Source: Cymodocea nodosa
Taxonomy: Eukaryota > Streptophyta > Magnoliopsida > Alismatales > Cymodoceaceae
Assembly (NCBI GenBank): GCA_036874045.1
Contig: CM072341.1
Span: 17,682,501 to 17,746,500 of the forward strand
Direction of reading: 5' to 3'
DNA length: 64,000 nt
The notes beneath the pieces were generated by a model. The model was given only the letters and a program-made list of their open reading frames with translations, was not told where the DNA came from and ran no database searches. A program made the translations under genes and the position numbers. Below are positions 1-10,756 of this stretch, one piece after another (positions within the stretch are counted from its first letter, which is position 1; the number at the start of each line of letters is the position of its first letter).

Positions 1-700
1 AAGCAAAAAACAAAACATCATTTCAAAGTCAAGTGTTGAAGTAGAATATCGTAGCATGTCCAATGCAACCTTTAAATTCATCTAATTGATGACATTATTA
101 TTCAAGTTAGGAGTTGAAGTGATTGTTCCAATGCATGTATTGTGACAACTAAGTTGTCATTCACATTGCTAACAATTCTATATTTTATGAGAGAATCAAA
201 CATGTTGAGGTGAATTGTCATTTCATTGGGACAATGTTGCCAAAGAGGTTGTCTCAACACCTTTTATTTGCTTAGAAGATCAAGTTAGTGATATTCTTAC
301 TAAGGAGTTAGGTGTACGAGTGTTTGAACACCTTTGTAACAAATTGAACATGCTTGATATATATGTTTCAACTTGAGGAGTGTTAGAGAATATTTATATT
401 ATTTACATCCATTGGATATCCATTTAGATCTAAATGGATATTTGATTATTCCAAGAGGTATATATTTCCCTCTCTTGTACCTTAAAGTAGTGTATCAATC
501 GATTTTGCCCAGTTCTTGCTCAACTTATATCATGTCCCACTTGATACAAGGTCTCAATTATCTTACTAAGGAAAATTGTAAAGAAGATTGTCAAACAAGA
601 TTATCCAATTTGCTAACCATTTACACAACCCATGCACCCACTTCATCCAAGGTTCCAAACAGTTGGGGAAATTCAGGTTGAAGGCAAATTGTGCAATGAA
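1..700 (+). mobile_element. Ty1/copia fossil: RNase H tail plus start of LTR
   Basis: Bases from about 190 to 376 resemble the C-terminal end of a copia RNase H region: a word like ERIKHVEVNCHFI, followed by sequence resembling the usual DQL-ADI-TK and FEHLCNKLNMLDIY ending. A purine-rich tract (TTGAGGAG) ends at 380, and an LTR-like start TGTTAGAGAATA begins at 381. The element therefore runs left to right and enters from outside the window. I could not place the right end of the LTR; 700 is a rough limit. It is an old broken copy. It probably sits in an intron of the gene whose exons follow at 1120. Confidence 0.72.
416..441. repeat. Perfect 26-bp palindrome inside the LTR
   Basis: The 26 bases are exactly self-complementary around a central AGATCT, with arms reading ATATCCATTT. 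It lies 35 bases into the LTR. Its role, if any, is unknown; it could be an enhancer-like or hairpin element of the LTR. Confidence 0.85.
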
Positions 701-1119
701 CAAGGTTAAACATGGGCATGTGCCCAAGTGATCACCAATGCTTCTACACCGGTTGACGCAAGCACTTAATCACCTTGCATTGGTGACCTGCCTTGGTAGC
801 ACTTTCGACTCGCTATTGCAGTTCATATCTCAATGATTTAATTCAGACAATAAAATTGTTATATATACACTATTTTTCTGCTATTTTTTTGTGATCTGCT
901 CTTTTTCTTTCCAATAAAAAAGTACCTATTTATATTATAAAAATTGCCTTGGAAGTTACAAAATTTCCTGTTATTCAAAATATTGTTTTAATGTTATTTG
1001 ATTTTTCTATGTGTTCTTGTAATACATCGAGGTTTCAGTTTTTGACATTCTCTTAGTTCTGCATGTAATTTAAATTTATTATTTATATTTTCCATGGTTT
1101 GTTCTTTATGATGATGCAG

Positions 1120-1803
1120 AAAATTCATGTGATTTGAGTTCTTCTGGAGAGAAGACATTTGAGGCTATGATAACAAGTGAATTTTCCCGTGGATATACTA
1201 TTGAAACATGTATGGATGGAAAACTGCTCCGTGGCGTAGTATTTTTCCAGCAGCCAAGTAGCAACCATGATTTATTAACCTCTGGCAACAGGTAAGTTGA
1301 ACAATGCTTTCTGCATTCTTTCAAAAAAAAGAAAAAAGAAGAAGCTTTTTGCTTCTATATCTTCAATGACCGTGACATTGAATTTTCTTTGTCAGGAGGA
1401 GCATGAAACCAAGAAATGATAGTATTGAGCTGGATGACATGCACCAATCTCATTTACAGTGCTCAATCACTGATCAAGTGAAAGCAAGTCACTGTCTTGG
1501 GCCAACAGATGCCGCTCATGGCAAACAGGTTTCATCAATATCCTCACCAATGGAAACTTCTACATCATTTGCAGCCAAATTAATATCCGACCTTGACACT
1601 AAAGTACGTCCAGGAAATTTTTTATCATGTGGTCAATGCCCTCTTCATAAAGCAATATAATTTAAGTAGATGTGAAAATGGTATTTGCCAGAAGAAATAA
1701 TGTGATCGACCATGTATTACCTTTTTGGCAGGACGCCAAAAGCTTGATTCCAACGTCAGTTCCCCAATCATCTGACTTGAAGGACGAAATCGTCAAAAGT
1801 TAA
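1120..1803 (+). CDS. Last three exons of an unrecognised protein (partial gene)
   Basis: Three exons join in one frame: 1120-1291, 1396-1603 and 1732-1803, ending at TAA. Each junction has a good splice site: acceptors ending GATGCAG, TTTGTCAG and TTGGCAG, and donors GTAAGT and GTACGT. The encoded tail is about 150 residues. The first part looks folded (FEAMITSEFSRGYTIETCMD, then GKLLRGVVFFQQPS). The rest is polar, low in hydrophobic residues and rich in Ser, probably disordered. The start and earlier exons lie outside the window or beyond the copia fossil at the left edge. I do not recognise the family and assign no function. The exon structure and uninterrupted frame make a real gene likely. 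Confidence 0.62.
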
Positions 1804-4645
1804 GGTACGGGCCTTAACCAGGTATTCTAATGTCATATTTTTAGCCTTAGCAAGCATTCCCGACTTTGATCGTAGATCACAAATATATTCCAGAAATAGC
1901 ATGATGCAGGCTCTTGTTGAACTTTGAATCATAGAGCATCGGCGTTAAATCACACTTCATTCTTTGTAGGGACTTAGTTCAAATCGAATCTTCATTTGAT
2001 GAACCGTTGTTACTCTTCTTGAACAGGGCTGCTAGTTCATTTGTGATTGCACCACTCATGATGATCCCTCAGGAGAAGTTTCTTAGAGATGACAGACGGA
2101 TGGGAGTTCTGCATATAATTCACAGAAGGTTACTTCAATTGAAATTGAGTATCTGTAGGGTTTATGGCTGTCCAAATCTTTTTCATCTGTTGCGAGTTGG
2201 GGGATGCACGGCTCCACGTGTATATTTTCCATTAACTATACTGATCTAGCTATCGATTTTCCTTAAAATTAGCACTTCACATCTAGGCTTTCTCAGGAAA
2301 ATGATATTCGAAATGCGGTAATTAATTTTTACTAAGGATGACCTTGCCATTTCCATTTTCTATTAAATTTTTTGCGTCAAAAATTGTCTTTGTTGAACCT
2401 TTTTTTTGGAATACTGTTGAACCTTGTTTTGTATCAGCCGCAAACTGCTGTTTCCTTGCCATTGATGAATAAAATTACATCTTTTTCGCAACTAATAAAA
2501 TTACATATTACGTTCATCAGAAAAACAAAAATGCAGAGGTATGTTACTGTAACTTAAAAGGTATGAGAGTTAATTTTGAAAATGTTACATCCTTAATGTT
2601 GGTCTGGTCTACGCTCATCTTCTTCCGTTAGTAATATAAATAGATCAGTACGTGCCAATTTATCTTATAGGTAGAATTCAAAAATCGTAAAATCCGATCA
2701 TCAGAAATTCTACCTCCATCGATCTAACGGTCCAAACACGAACACCTGCTTTATTAGATTGTGACGATGATCGAACCGTACAAGACGAATTCCAACGGCG
2801 GACGATCATGAGGAGAGCGGAGCGAGAGCATCGGAGTACTTCGGGTGATTTTAATCACTGATACAATTGAAATTGGAACTTTGATGCATAACAGATTGAC
2901 TAATTTTATAAATATATTTTAATTTAAAAAATAAAATGATTAAATAAAAGAGGTGCATCCAAAAATTGATGGTGGTGGCACCGCTTAGAATTATTTCCCA
3001 TATGTATCTAATGATCAAGGAAAAAGAATTAACGTAGCTCGCTGGCGTAGACAATATGAGATCACTAAAACTTTATTGGTGGTGTTTACAAGTAAAGTTT
3101 CTTAGTGGCATTACTATTTTAATAATATTTTATTTAAAAAACAAAAACAATTATGTAATTAATTGGTCTATGATGTATTCTACTATATATCAGACTTTTC
3201 ATATCAATTTGAGTTGTAATCATTAATTTTATTTTTAGTTAAAAATCAATGGTTGAAATTTTATAGAAAATTATTGAATTTTAAGTCCTTCAGATAAGAT
3301 ATTGATACTCATTTAATTCAAAAAATATATATCATATGTTTATTAGTTATCTAATAAAAAAATATTTATGGTTACCTTCATCTTTCCCTGAAATTACAAA
3401 GAAAACATAAAGGTACCATTGGAAAAATTATCCAGTGGAAAATCTCTTTTTAGTAAAATCCAATGAAATATCTTGTGATGCATTGCTGGCACATGCAATT
3501 TTGATAATTTTGAGAGGCTTTAAAATTAAATATCGATATGCCTGGAGGGTTAGGAGGAAAATTAACACCAACATCCATGAAAATAAGGATAAGACAAATA
3601 TCGAAACTCAATTTTGATATTTTTAAAGTGTTTTGCTCTAAGGTAAAGAAAATTTACATGAATTAAAAATACAAGAAAATAGGTTTTTATAGACTACCTT
3701 TATTGAGTTGTATTTATTGAGGAATTCAAATTTGAGTTTGGGTGTAATAAAGAAAAAAGAAAGGAAAATTTATATATTTGCATGGTGAATCTTATTTCAT
3801 GAAATTATTCATTATTAATTTAATAAAATAAAATATTTTGATATGGGGATATTTTATTTGATCAGATTTTATTAATTTCATTATACATTCATAAAAGAGT
3901 AAAGTGTCATTTACTTACACATAAAAAAGTAAAATCTGTTATAAATTTGTACTTATTAAATAATAGAATAATTAGTCCATGCAAATTGTTTAATAGGAAA
4001 AATGAATAGAATAATTGATATGTTCCTGGTTGGTTACCTTTTGAAACAACTTTCTTCTGTTAGAGCATGTGATTTTGAGATTCTATAAATTCTATTTGTT
4101 TGATATTTTTAAAATCTGTGTCTACAGGTTATCTAATGTCAAAAGGTTTTATAATTGAAAATAAATATTGTAATTGGACATTGTGTTGATTATAAGATTT
4201 ATGAAAAATACTTTTATTTCTATTGTTTAAAGTTAATAAGATTTATGTCGCAACCTACCATGTTATACTTATTTATTTTAGATTTATGCCATAAATTTAT
4301 AATTTGATATAGACATGAATCAAACGAGATATAAAATTTTAAAATCCATATCAAATATTAACGAAGGCCTGAACATGTTTTTTCCATGCAATCAACCCGA
4401 ATAGCCACTTAGCAAATACAAATGGTCACTTGGATTTTTACTAAAAAACCTTTTGATTTTGTATAGTATTCAAATACATCGGGTGGTTGTTTCTACTTAT
4501 TGATTAATTTCTTATAAATCCAAACTCGCAATTAAAGACATGATAAAATATTTTTTATGATATTAATATACGATATTGTATTTTATTTGTTTATGGTAAT
4601 AAATACTGAAATTAATATTAGAAAGAATTGGACATTTGGACTGCA
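1804..4645. other. Gene-free stretch
   Basis: The first few hundred bases are probably the 3' UTR of the preceding gene. An open frame at 2007-2249 has no family signal. From about 2850 to 4620 the DNA is AT-rich. I see no gene, RNA gene or clear transposon here. Confidence 0.5.
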
Positions 4646-4655
4646 GGTTATGGGA

Positions 4656-4687
4656 GGCCCAAATTTAATACAAGTACTCAAACCCTA
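4656..4687 (+). promoter_or_regulatory. Site II and telo-box promoter of the RPL13a gene
   Basis: GGCCCA at 4656-4661 is the reverse complement of a site II element (TGGGCC). AAACCCTA at 4680-4687 is a telo-box. This pair is the known signature of plant ribosomal-protein gene promoters, and it lies just upstream of the RPL13a start at 4770. The binding sites are seen; their use (TCP factors, Pur-alpha/TRB-type proteins) is inferred from the family. Confidence 0.75.
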
Positions 4688-4769
4688 GCCCTTGCCATCG
4701 AACGGCTTACGGCATAGTGAAGCCGGCGTTGCAGAGCAGCGGGAGAGAGAAGACTCGGACGCCGTCACC

Positions 4770-7700
4770 ATGGTTTGTGGGTCGGGGATCTGCGCTCGGA
4801 GAGTGGTGGTGGACGGCCGCCACCACATGTTGGGCCGCCTGGCCTCCATCATTGCCAAGGAGCTCCTCACCGGCCAGAAGGTTGTGGTCGTCCGGTGCGA
4901 GGAGATCTGCCTCTCTGGTGGCCTTGTGCGCCAGAAGATGAAGTACCTCCGCTTCCTCCGCAAGCGCATGAACACCAAGCCTTCCCATGGTCCAATCCAC
5001 TTCCGCGCTCCTTCCAAGATCCTATGGCGCACCATCCGTGGGTAAGCAGAACGCCATTTTTTTATTTGTTGTTTTGTTTGCTTGACATGGAACGCGGTTA
5101 AAACGAACGATGGTATATTAGTGTTATTTTAAACTATTATCGGCGTAAAGCGTTTCATTGGCTTCAATGGAATGATGTATTAGTGGTTTCATTATTCGAT
5201 TCTGTTTTGACTAAAGAAGTTATTTTAACTTTTTAAGATGAAATGTGTCGTTTTCATACGAAATCTAATGAAGGTAATTTACTTTAAGATGGTAGTATTT
5301 ATTAAATCCATGATCTTCACGTTTAATATCGTATTTTTACCGTGTTTTCCATTTACAAAGTGACTCTGTGCTTTTGATTGAGATCACGTCTGTCATCTTT
5401 CTATGAAACCTCAATTCTTCACTTCACAAGTGGTTAATGAAGTTTTTAAAATCAAATTAATTATCTACATGTGAAATATCAGGTGTGCACTTCATTCGTG
5501 ATTATTTGTGTTTTTTTGAGCAAGCAGGAGTTTTTTTGTGATGTTAAAATCAAATACATAATTCTCGTCTGAAACCTCAGTTTTACACTTCATCAGTGAT
5601 TGATGGACTATTAGGCTTTAAGTTGAAATCTACCATCTTCCTTTGAAATCACAGTTTTATATTTCATCTGTTAATGAAATTACTTTTAAGGTATTGCAAT
5701 CAAATCCATCAATTTCATGTGCATTCCTAGCATTAAGATTCACATCCAATGCAATTGGATTCCCTATTTGTTTGTTTTATGATAGCAATATTCTAGCAAT
5801 AAATGAATCGCTATTTCTTAATCCCAGGCTGATCACGAAATCTAGTTATATGTTCAAATGTCAATATTGTAGACTACGTTGAAATGTTGCATAAACATGG
5901 GTCAATCTTGGCAGGGTCTGGTGGGGGCTTAAACCCGCCTGGACTTTTAAATTTTATATACCGTATGGTAATATTGTAAAAGATCCACATCTATGAAAAC
6001 AAAGAAGATTTTTTACTTTTCCATCTATCCTTTGGAATTTTTAATCCCATTGGAGATGAAGTTGATGCTTATTTTTACAATATGTGGTTTTATCATGATT
6101 TTTTTCATTTAATAGATATTAGTGTATTAGTGCATAAAATGGTTGAAATGAAAACGGATGTTTTGTATCCTTTAGTTTGTTTGCTTATTGAGTTTTCTTT
6201 CACTGTAAGTGTTGAAAGATGCTTCTATATTATGAATATTGTCAAAAACCAATTAAGGAATCAAATGGAAGATCATTTGGATGAACGTTACTTTGACCAA
6301 TTATATTGTGAATGATGTATTTGATAATATTAGCTATGATATAATTATCAAATGTTTTTAAAACATAAAAACATGTTGATATCAGTTGTATTTTTTTTGA
6401 AAGAAAATGAACATTATAATTTTGATATGGCAAAACTATGAACTTTTATTTATTATATGTTAAGATCTGTCAATTAGAAGATTTGACAACAGATAGAAAT
6501 ACTTGAAAGAAAAGGGTTCATGTGGCCCACCTTATTTATTGAGATTATGGTTTAGTTTGTTGTTGATGTTAAACTCTTAGCTTAAATTTCTGTTTTCAGC
6601 CCTGTGCTTACACAACAAAATATTCTCCATTGGCATTGTGTTCCCACGTATAATTCCTAGAGGCTGAAATTAGTTTTTACATCATTGAAGGACCAGAAAA
6701 ATGTCTAAATGTGAGATCTATAAATTCGCAAATAAATAGGGTGCTAGAATTTTTTCATGTTGTTTTTTTCATGTTTTTAGCATGATTCCACACAAGACAA
6801 AGAGGGGTGCAGCAGCACTTGGAAGGCTCAAGGTTTTTGAGGGGGTCCCACCACCTTATGATAGGATTAAGAGGGTTGTCATCCCAGATGCTCTCAAGTG
6901 AGGCTTCAGACTCTTTGTTATTTTACATCGGTAGCTGTTTTCTTTATTATAAGATAAGTTGGTTTGATGTTTTGTTGCTATAGGGTTTTGAGGTTGCAGC
7001 CAGGGCACAAGTATTGTCTGCTTGGAAGGCTATCAAAGGAGGTTGGATGGGGTCACTATGACACTGTTAAGGTTTGCTTTTTGGTTCCTTAAATATGCCT
7101 TTTTAATTTTTTTTTATTTCATTTGTTGTGAAGAAATTCAGCTGTGTGGATGTCATTTTTGTTGGTAATTTGGTACACACATTGTTATATTATTTTATTC
7201 TAGAATTTATTATCGATAGTATTTTGTTCTTTGTCATATTTCAATCCAACGTAAGTAAATGCCAGCCTGCCATGGAAAAAGTAGGATGCATATTTCCATA
7301 CAATTTGTAAATGTAGTGAAATGTAGCTTTAGATGGTCTCCAATTTGAGATTTTTTCAAAATAGGTGGGTTTTTCTAGAGGCACCTTTAGATAACTTGTC
7401 TAAAGATGTACTTTATTCTCTTATAAATACATGTGATAGCGGAAGTAATTGTATGATGGAGTTATTAGATGATTATTAATACATTGTAGAAGTTTTATTT
7501 CATTCAGATAAGTATTCTTCCTTGATTTAAGTAATTAAAAATTTTCCAATTTTTATTAAATTTCAACGTGTTGTATTCAAGATATCTTAAGGAATTTAAT
7601 TTGAATTAAGTTGAAATTTTAATATATGGTAGATTAGACATTTAGACTAATAAGTTATATGATCCAATTTAAATTAAAAAAAATTAATTATAATAAAATA

Positions 7701-7963
7701 CGAGGTGCCTCTGTAAAAGTTCTCTAGAAGTACCACTCTCTTCTGTTTTCAAAATATAATATTGCAATTTCTAACAAACGGATGGCTTACATCAATACAT
7801 GATTATTTTGTCTCAATAGGAGCTTGAGGAGAAAAGAAAGCAGAAGGCTCTTGTTACATTTGATAGGAGGAAGCGGCTGACTAAGCTGCGGCTGGAGGCA
7901 GAGAAGGCTGCCGAGGTGAAGCTTGGCTCACAACTTGACATCTTAGCCCCTATTAAGTACTAG
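4770..7963 (+). CDS. RPL13A: 60S ribosomal protein L13a (uL13)
   Basis: Cytosolic large-subunit ribosomal protein uL13. Four exons, 4770-5041, 6781-6897, 6984-7071 and 7820-7963, join in frame to give 206 residues, the usual plant length. The N-terminus reads [20 protein letters not shown], followed by [13 protein letters not shown]. Exon 2 has the uL13 signature [21 protein letters not shown] with GVPPPYDR. Exon 3 encodes [20 protein letters not shown]. The basic C-terminal helix is encoded by exon 4 ([16 protein letters not shown]). The ATG at 4770 is chosen because it has context CACCATGG and starts the conserved sequence; an upstream in-frame ATG at 4692 would add 26 unconserved residues. 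Exon 1 is GC-rich, while the introns are AT-rich. Intron 1 (1.7 kb) holds tandem repeats and a hAT remnant, and intron 3 holds a MITE. Nothing disrupts the coding sequence. Confidence 0.96.
5250..5720 (+). repeat. Degenerate tandem repeat in RPL13a intron 1
   Basis: About four to five units of roughly 70-75 bp, with clear starts near 5404, 5472, 5570 and 5643. Each begins TGAAAYMTCA, continues with a CACTTCAT-like word and a TTAATGAAG- or GTGATT-like word, and ends near AAATCAAAT. Units differ by substitutions and small insertions, so the array is old. It is wholly intronic. Confidence 0.6.
5905..6370 (+). mobile_element. hAT transposon remnant (C-terminal dimerisation region) in RPL13a intron 1
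   Basis: A frame from 6082 to 6315 encodes [18 protein letters not shown], then [20 protein letters not shown]. This closely follows the hAT-family C-terminal dimerisation motif of plant ZMYM1-like transposases (YPLVYLL, ASVERAFSAMKIIKTDLRNRM). The following bases resemble the usual acidic tail up to an NIKT word near 6370. Just upstream, near 5915-5950, is a G-rich and C-rich pair of tracts (GGGTCTGGTGGGGGC, AACCCGCCTGG) often seen close to such coding regions. Only the 3' part survives, and the upstream catalytic region is missing. It lies in the same orientation as RPL13a, inside its first intron. Confidence 0.72.
7371..7730 (+). mobile_element. MITE-like element, copy 1 (RPL13a intron 3)
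   Basis: About 360 bp, AT-rich, with no coding capacity. The left end is TTTTCTAGAGGCACCTTT; the right end, read in reverse, is CTTCTAGAG, with a second inverted word AGAGGCACCTC 20 bases further in. The same ends and interior words (CTCTTATAAATA, AGCGGA, CATGGTAGATTA) recur in the same orientation at 48137-48466. A multi-copy element with inverted ends and no ORF fits a miniature inverted-repeat transposable element. I could not settle the superfamily or the target-site duplication. Confidence 0.6.
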
Positions 7964-9730
7964 ATATATATTTCCAGTGTCGTGGGTTTTATAGGTGCCT
8001 TTCGTTCGTTGTCATTTATTCCTGAGAGGCTAAATTCATTCTCCTGTTTAATTTGCTTTTGAAATTAAATGATCTGTGCCCGCAACTGGATTTTACAAGT
8101 TTGTGACGAAGTTGCCTTATCATTCCTCTTATCTTTCTAGTTTGTAACGTGATTTTAAAGGTGCATTTCAAATGAATTTTCCAATAATAGAAACGATGGA
8201 TCGGTTAACAACCAAAGAACATACGTCCATGTTATCAAGGCAAGTCTCTGAACACAATCGTAACATTGGAAGTTGTAAGATTTCCTTCTACCAAAATTGT
8301 CATCAAGTTTTCCCATTCAAGTAATATTTTTTTGATAAATACCCCAAATAACAATTACCTGAAAAAGTTCATTGCAAACATTTAATCTAGTAACTCCAAA
8401 AAAAAATTAAACAAGTCTCATCTATAACGAAAGATGGATGGTAAAGCACAAAGAGAGAAATGGATGAATGTATATGTGTAGAAAAAGAAAAAGCCACGTG
8501 CTCGTGAGACGGATGAAGATAATCGGTGAAAAAGAGTGAAATTACTTCGCCAAGTTTATTAGGTAAGTATTCTTCAAAGATATCATTATATTTTTAATTA
8601 TTTGAATATTCAATATGTTTTGCGACATCAATCGAAGTGCATGGTTCAATTATTTTGATAATTAAGTTTTTATGTGAAATCGATCTTGTGATAAATATTG
8701 AATTTAATTTTTGAATCTTGGGTTATGCTTTATTGTTTCTTTTCAAATCATGTGATCAAACTCATATGTTACATATGAATGTTAAGATTGAGAAGATCAT
8801 CCACAACATAGATATAGATATGGTTATTTTATTCCCAGGATGAGAAATTCTTCAAGGATATTTATAATTAACGTTATGACAATGATCATCCGAAAATATA
8901 GCTTTTACTATTTATCGGTAATTTTTATAGATTTATTTGAGATCATGAATGCCGAGTCTTGGTCCTCATTTTATTGGCACTTGCATATGTGTGTCCTTAT
9001 TGATTAGTACGTAGAACGCGAAGATATCCATGCATATTTTATAGAATCTTATTATGCTAGTTGTTTACGTTATTCTAGTTGGAATTCTGTGGATGCCTGC
9101 CAATTTTATGAAATAGTCTTTATCGAGGAATTTCTTAATGCTTGCCAAGTTACTGAGATTTGGGGTTGATACATTAAATGGTTATTATATGATTTGATTT
9201 TGGTAATACAAAGGGAAAATGTGTAATGTAAAATGAATGAAGTAGTTCGGCCCATGACCTGGACTCAGCCACGAAAGGTAAAACTATCGTATTCTGTTGG
9301 GTCATATTTAATCATAATCATAATTAAACCACCTACTTACAAAAAATCGAAACAGCTATAATCTGACATTAATAGAATCACTAGATTCATTCGATAATAT
9401 TGGAAATTAAGAATAGGTCATTTTCGTCGGCGTCATTACCGACGTTTTATCTTGGTGTTTACCCAGGTAATCTGTGACAAGAAACACAAGATTCAATAAG
9501 TTTTTTTTTTTTTTTTTTTTGTAATCAATTGTAACGACTGAATTGATAAATACAACCGATATTTATAAGTTTTTTGTAATCTAATTTTTTATAAAATATT
9601 TCGATCACAATTCAATTTTCGAAAAAGTTTTTTTTTTCTTTTTTTTTAAAAAAATTTCTCTTCCATCTCACACGTACCATACGGAAAAAAAACAATGTAT
9701 ATTCCCTTGCATTTATAATTTAATCCACAA
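7964..9730. other. Intergenic stretch between RPL13a and the G3BP-like gene
   Basis: The first 150-200 bases are likely the RPL13a 3' UTR. The rest is AT-rich, with a T-run at 9500-9522. The last 100 bases upstream of 9740 are probably the next gene's promoter. I see no gene here. Confidence 0.5.
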
Positions 9731-10756
9731 CCCTCTCTCCTTGCTCCACTGACGAAACGATTACCGGCGTTGGTGCAAGGCGGCGCCCTCCTCCTTAGCC
9801 TTGTGTTCTCTCCTTCCACCGCTGTCCGGAGGCCCTTTTCTGGCGCGAGCGAAGTCCAACATTGTCTCCGGCCATCAGCGTAACTACAGCAGGTACCTTA
9901 CTCGTCTTGTTCGGTGCCCTAGCGTTGACCCTAGCTATTTGTTCTCTTGTGGTTTTGATCTGATGCGTCTGCGGTCTGTTTCGTTTTCCCTGTTCTCGGT
10001 GTGGCTTCTGGCTATTCTGTGTTTTCGTGATCTGATCCGGTGGAATGTGTGTGTGTGTGTTTTTTTTTCTCTGTTGGATCGTGGTCGTTGCTGTTGTTAT
10101 TATCGTGTCGTCGATGTTGCTGTTGTGTATTTCACCAAGAAGGTGCGGCGTTTTGTTGGCAGGGCCATGATCTTTGTTCTCCGATACGACGGCTCTACTA
10201 TTGTGGTTTCGGGACACACATAGATATATAGGATAAATGCCTATTGCAACTTTCCCAAAATAAATGCATTGATGGGCCAGATCCTGATTGGAGATCAGAT
10301 CCTAGGCGATTTCCATAAAAGGAGATTTGCTTACCCTCGTGCAATTGCTGAGATTCCCCTATGTGATCTATCTCAGCTATAACATAGCGTTATCTTCAGT
10401 TCCCTACGTGATCAATTTCCTTAGAATAAATCTTCATTAAATTATGCTTTGTACTTTCGAATGGAAAATTTTATACTCTTGATTAAAGTTCATCCAGTCC
10501 TTTTTTCGGTAGAAAGCTGATAGTTCCTATTAATAATACTCATGATAAACAATTATAAGACTATGACTGATATAAAGAATCTCTATCCTCTTTCCTGGGT
10601 TTTGATCTTTCTCTAAATAATCATCATTTTGGCTTTCAATAGAATTATATCTAATGATCATTGCTGTTTCATGCGATCGTGCCCTCTCTTTTCATATTTG
10701 ACTAGTTGAATCTTTGAACCTGCTGCAGTTCTAGTTGCTGTTGTACATTTTTGCAG

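Noticed and set aside
2007-2249. 80-codon open frame downstream of the partial gene
   Set aside because: No family signal, no splice support, and position in the likely 3' UTR.
5042-7819. Box C/D snoRNA in RPL13a introns, as in animals
   Set aside because: I found no convincing C box, D box and terminal stem combination; a dedicated snoRNA scan would be needed.
9795-10223. Overlapping 140-codon open frames on both strands
   Set aside because: They lie over the 5' UTR exon and first intron of the G3BP-like gene; neither peptide resembles a protein, and the true start is at 10757.
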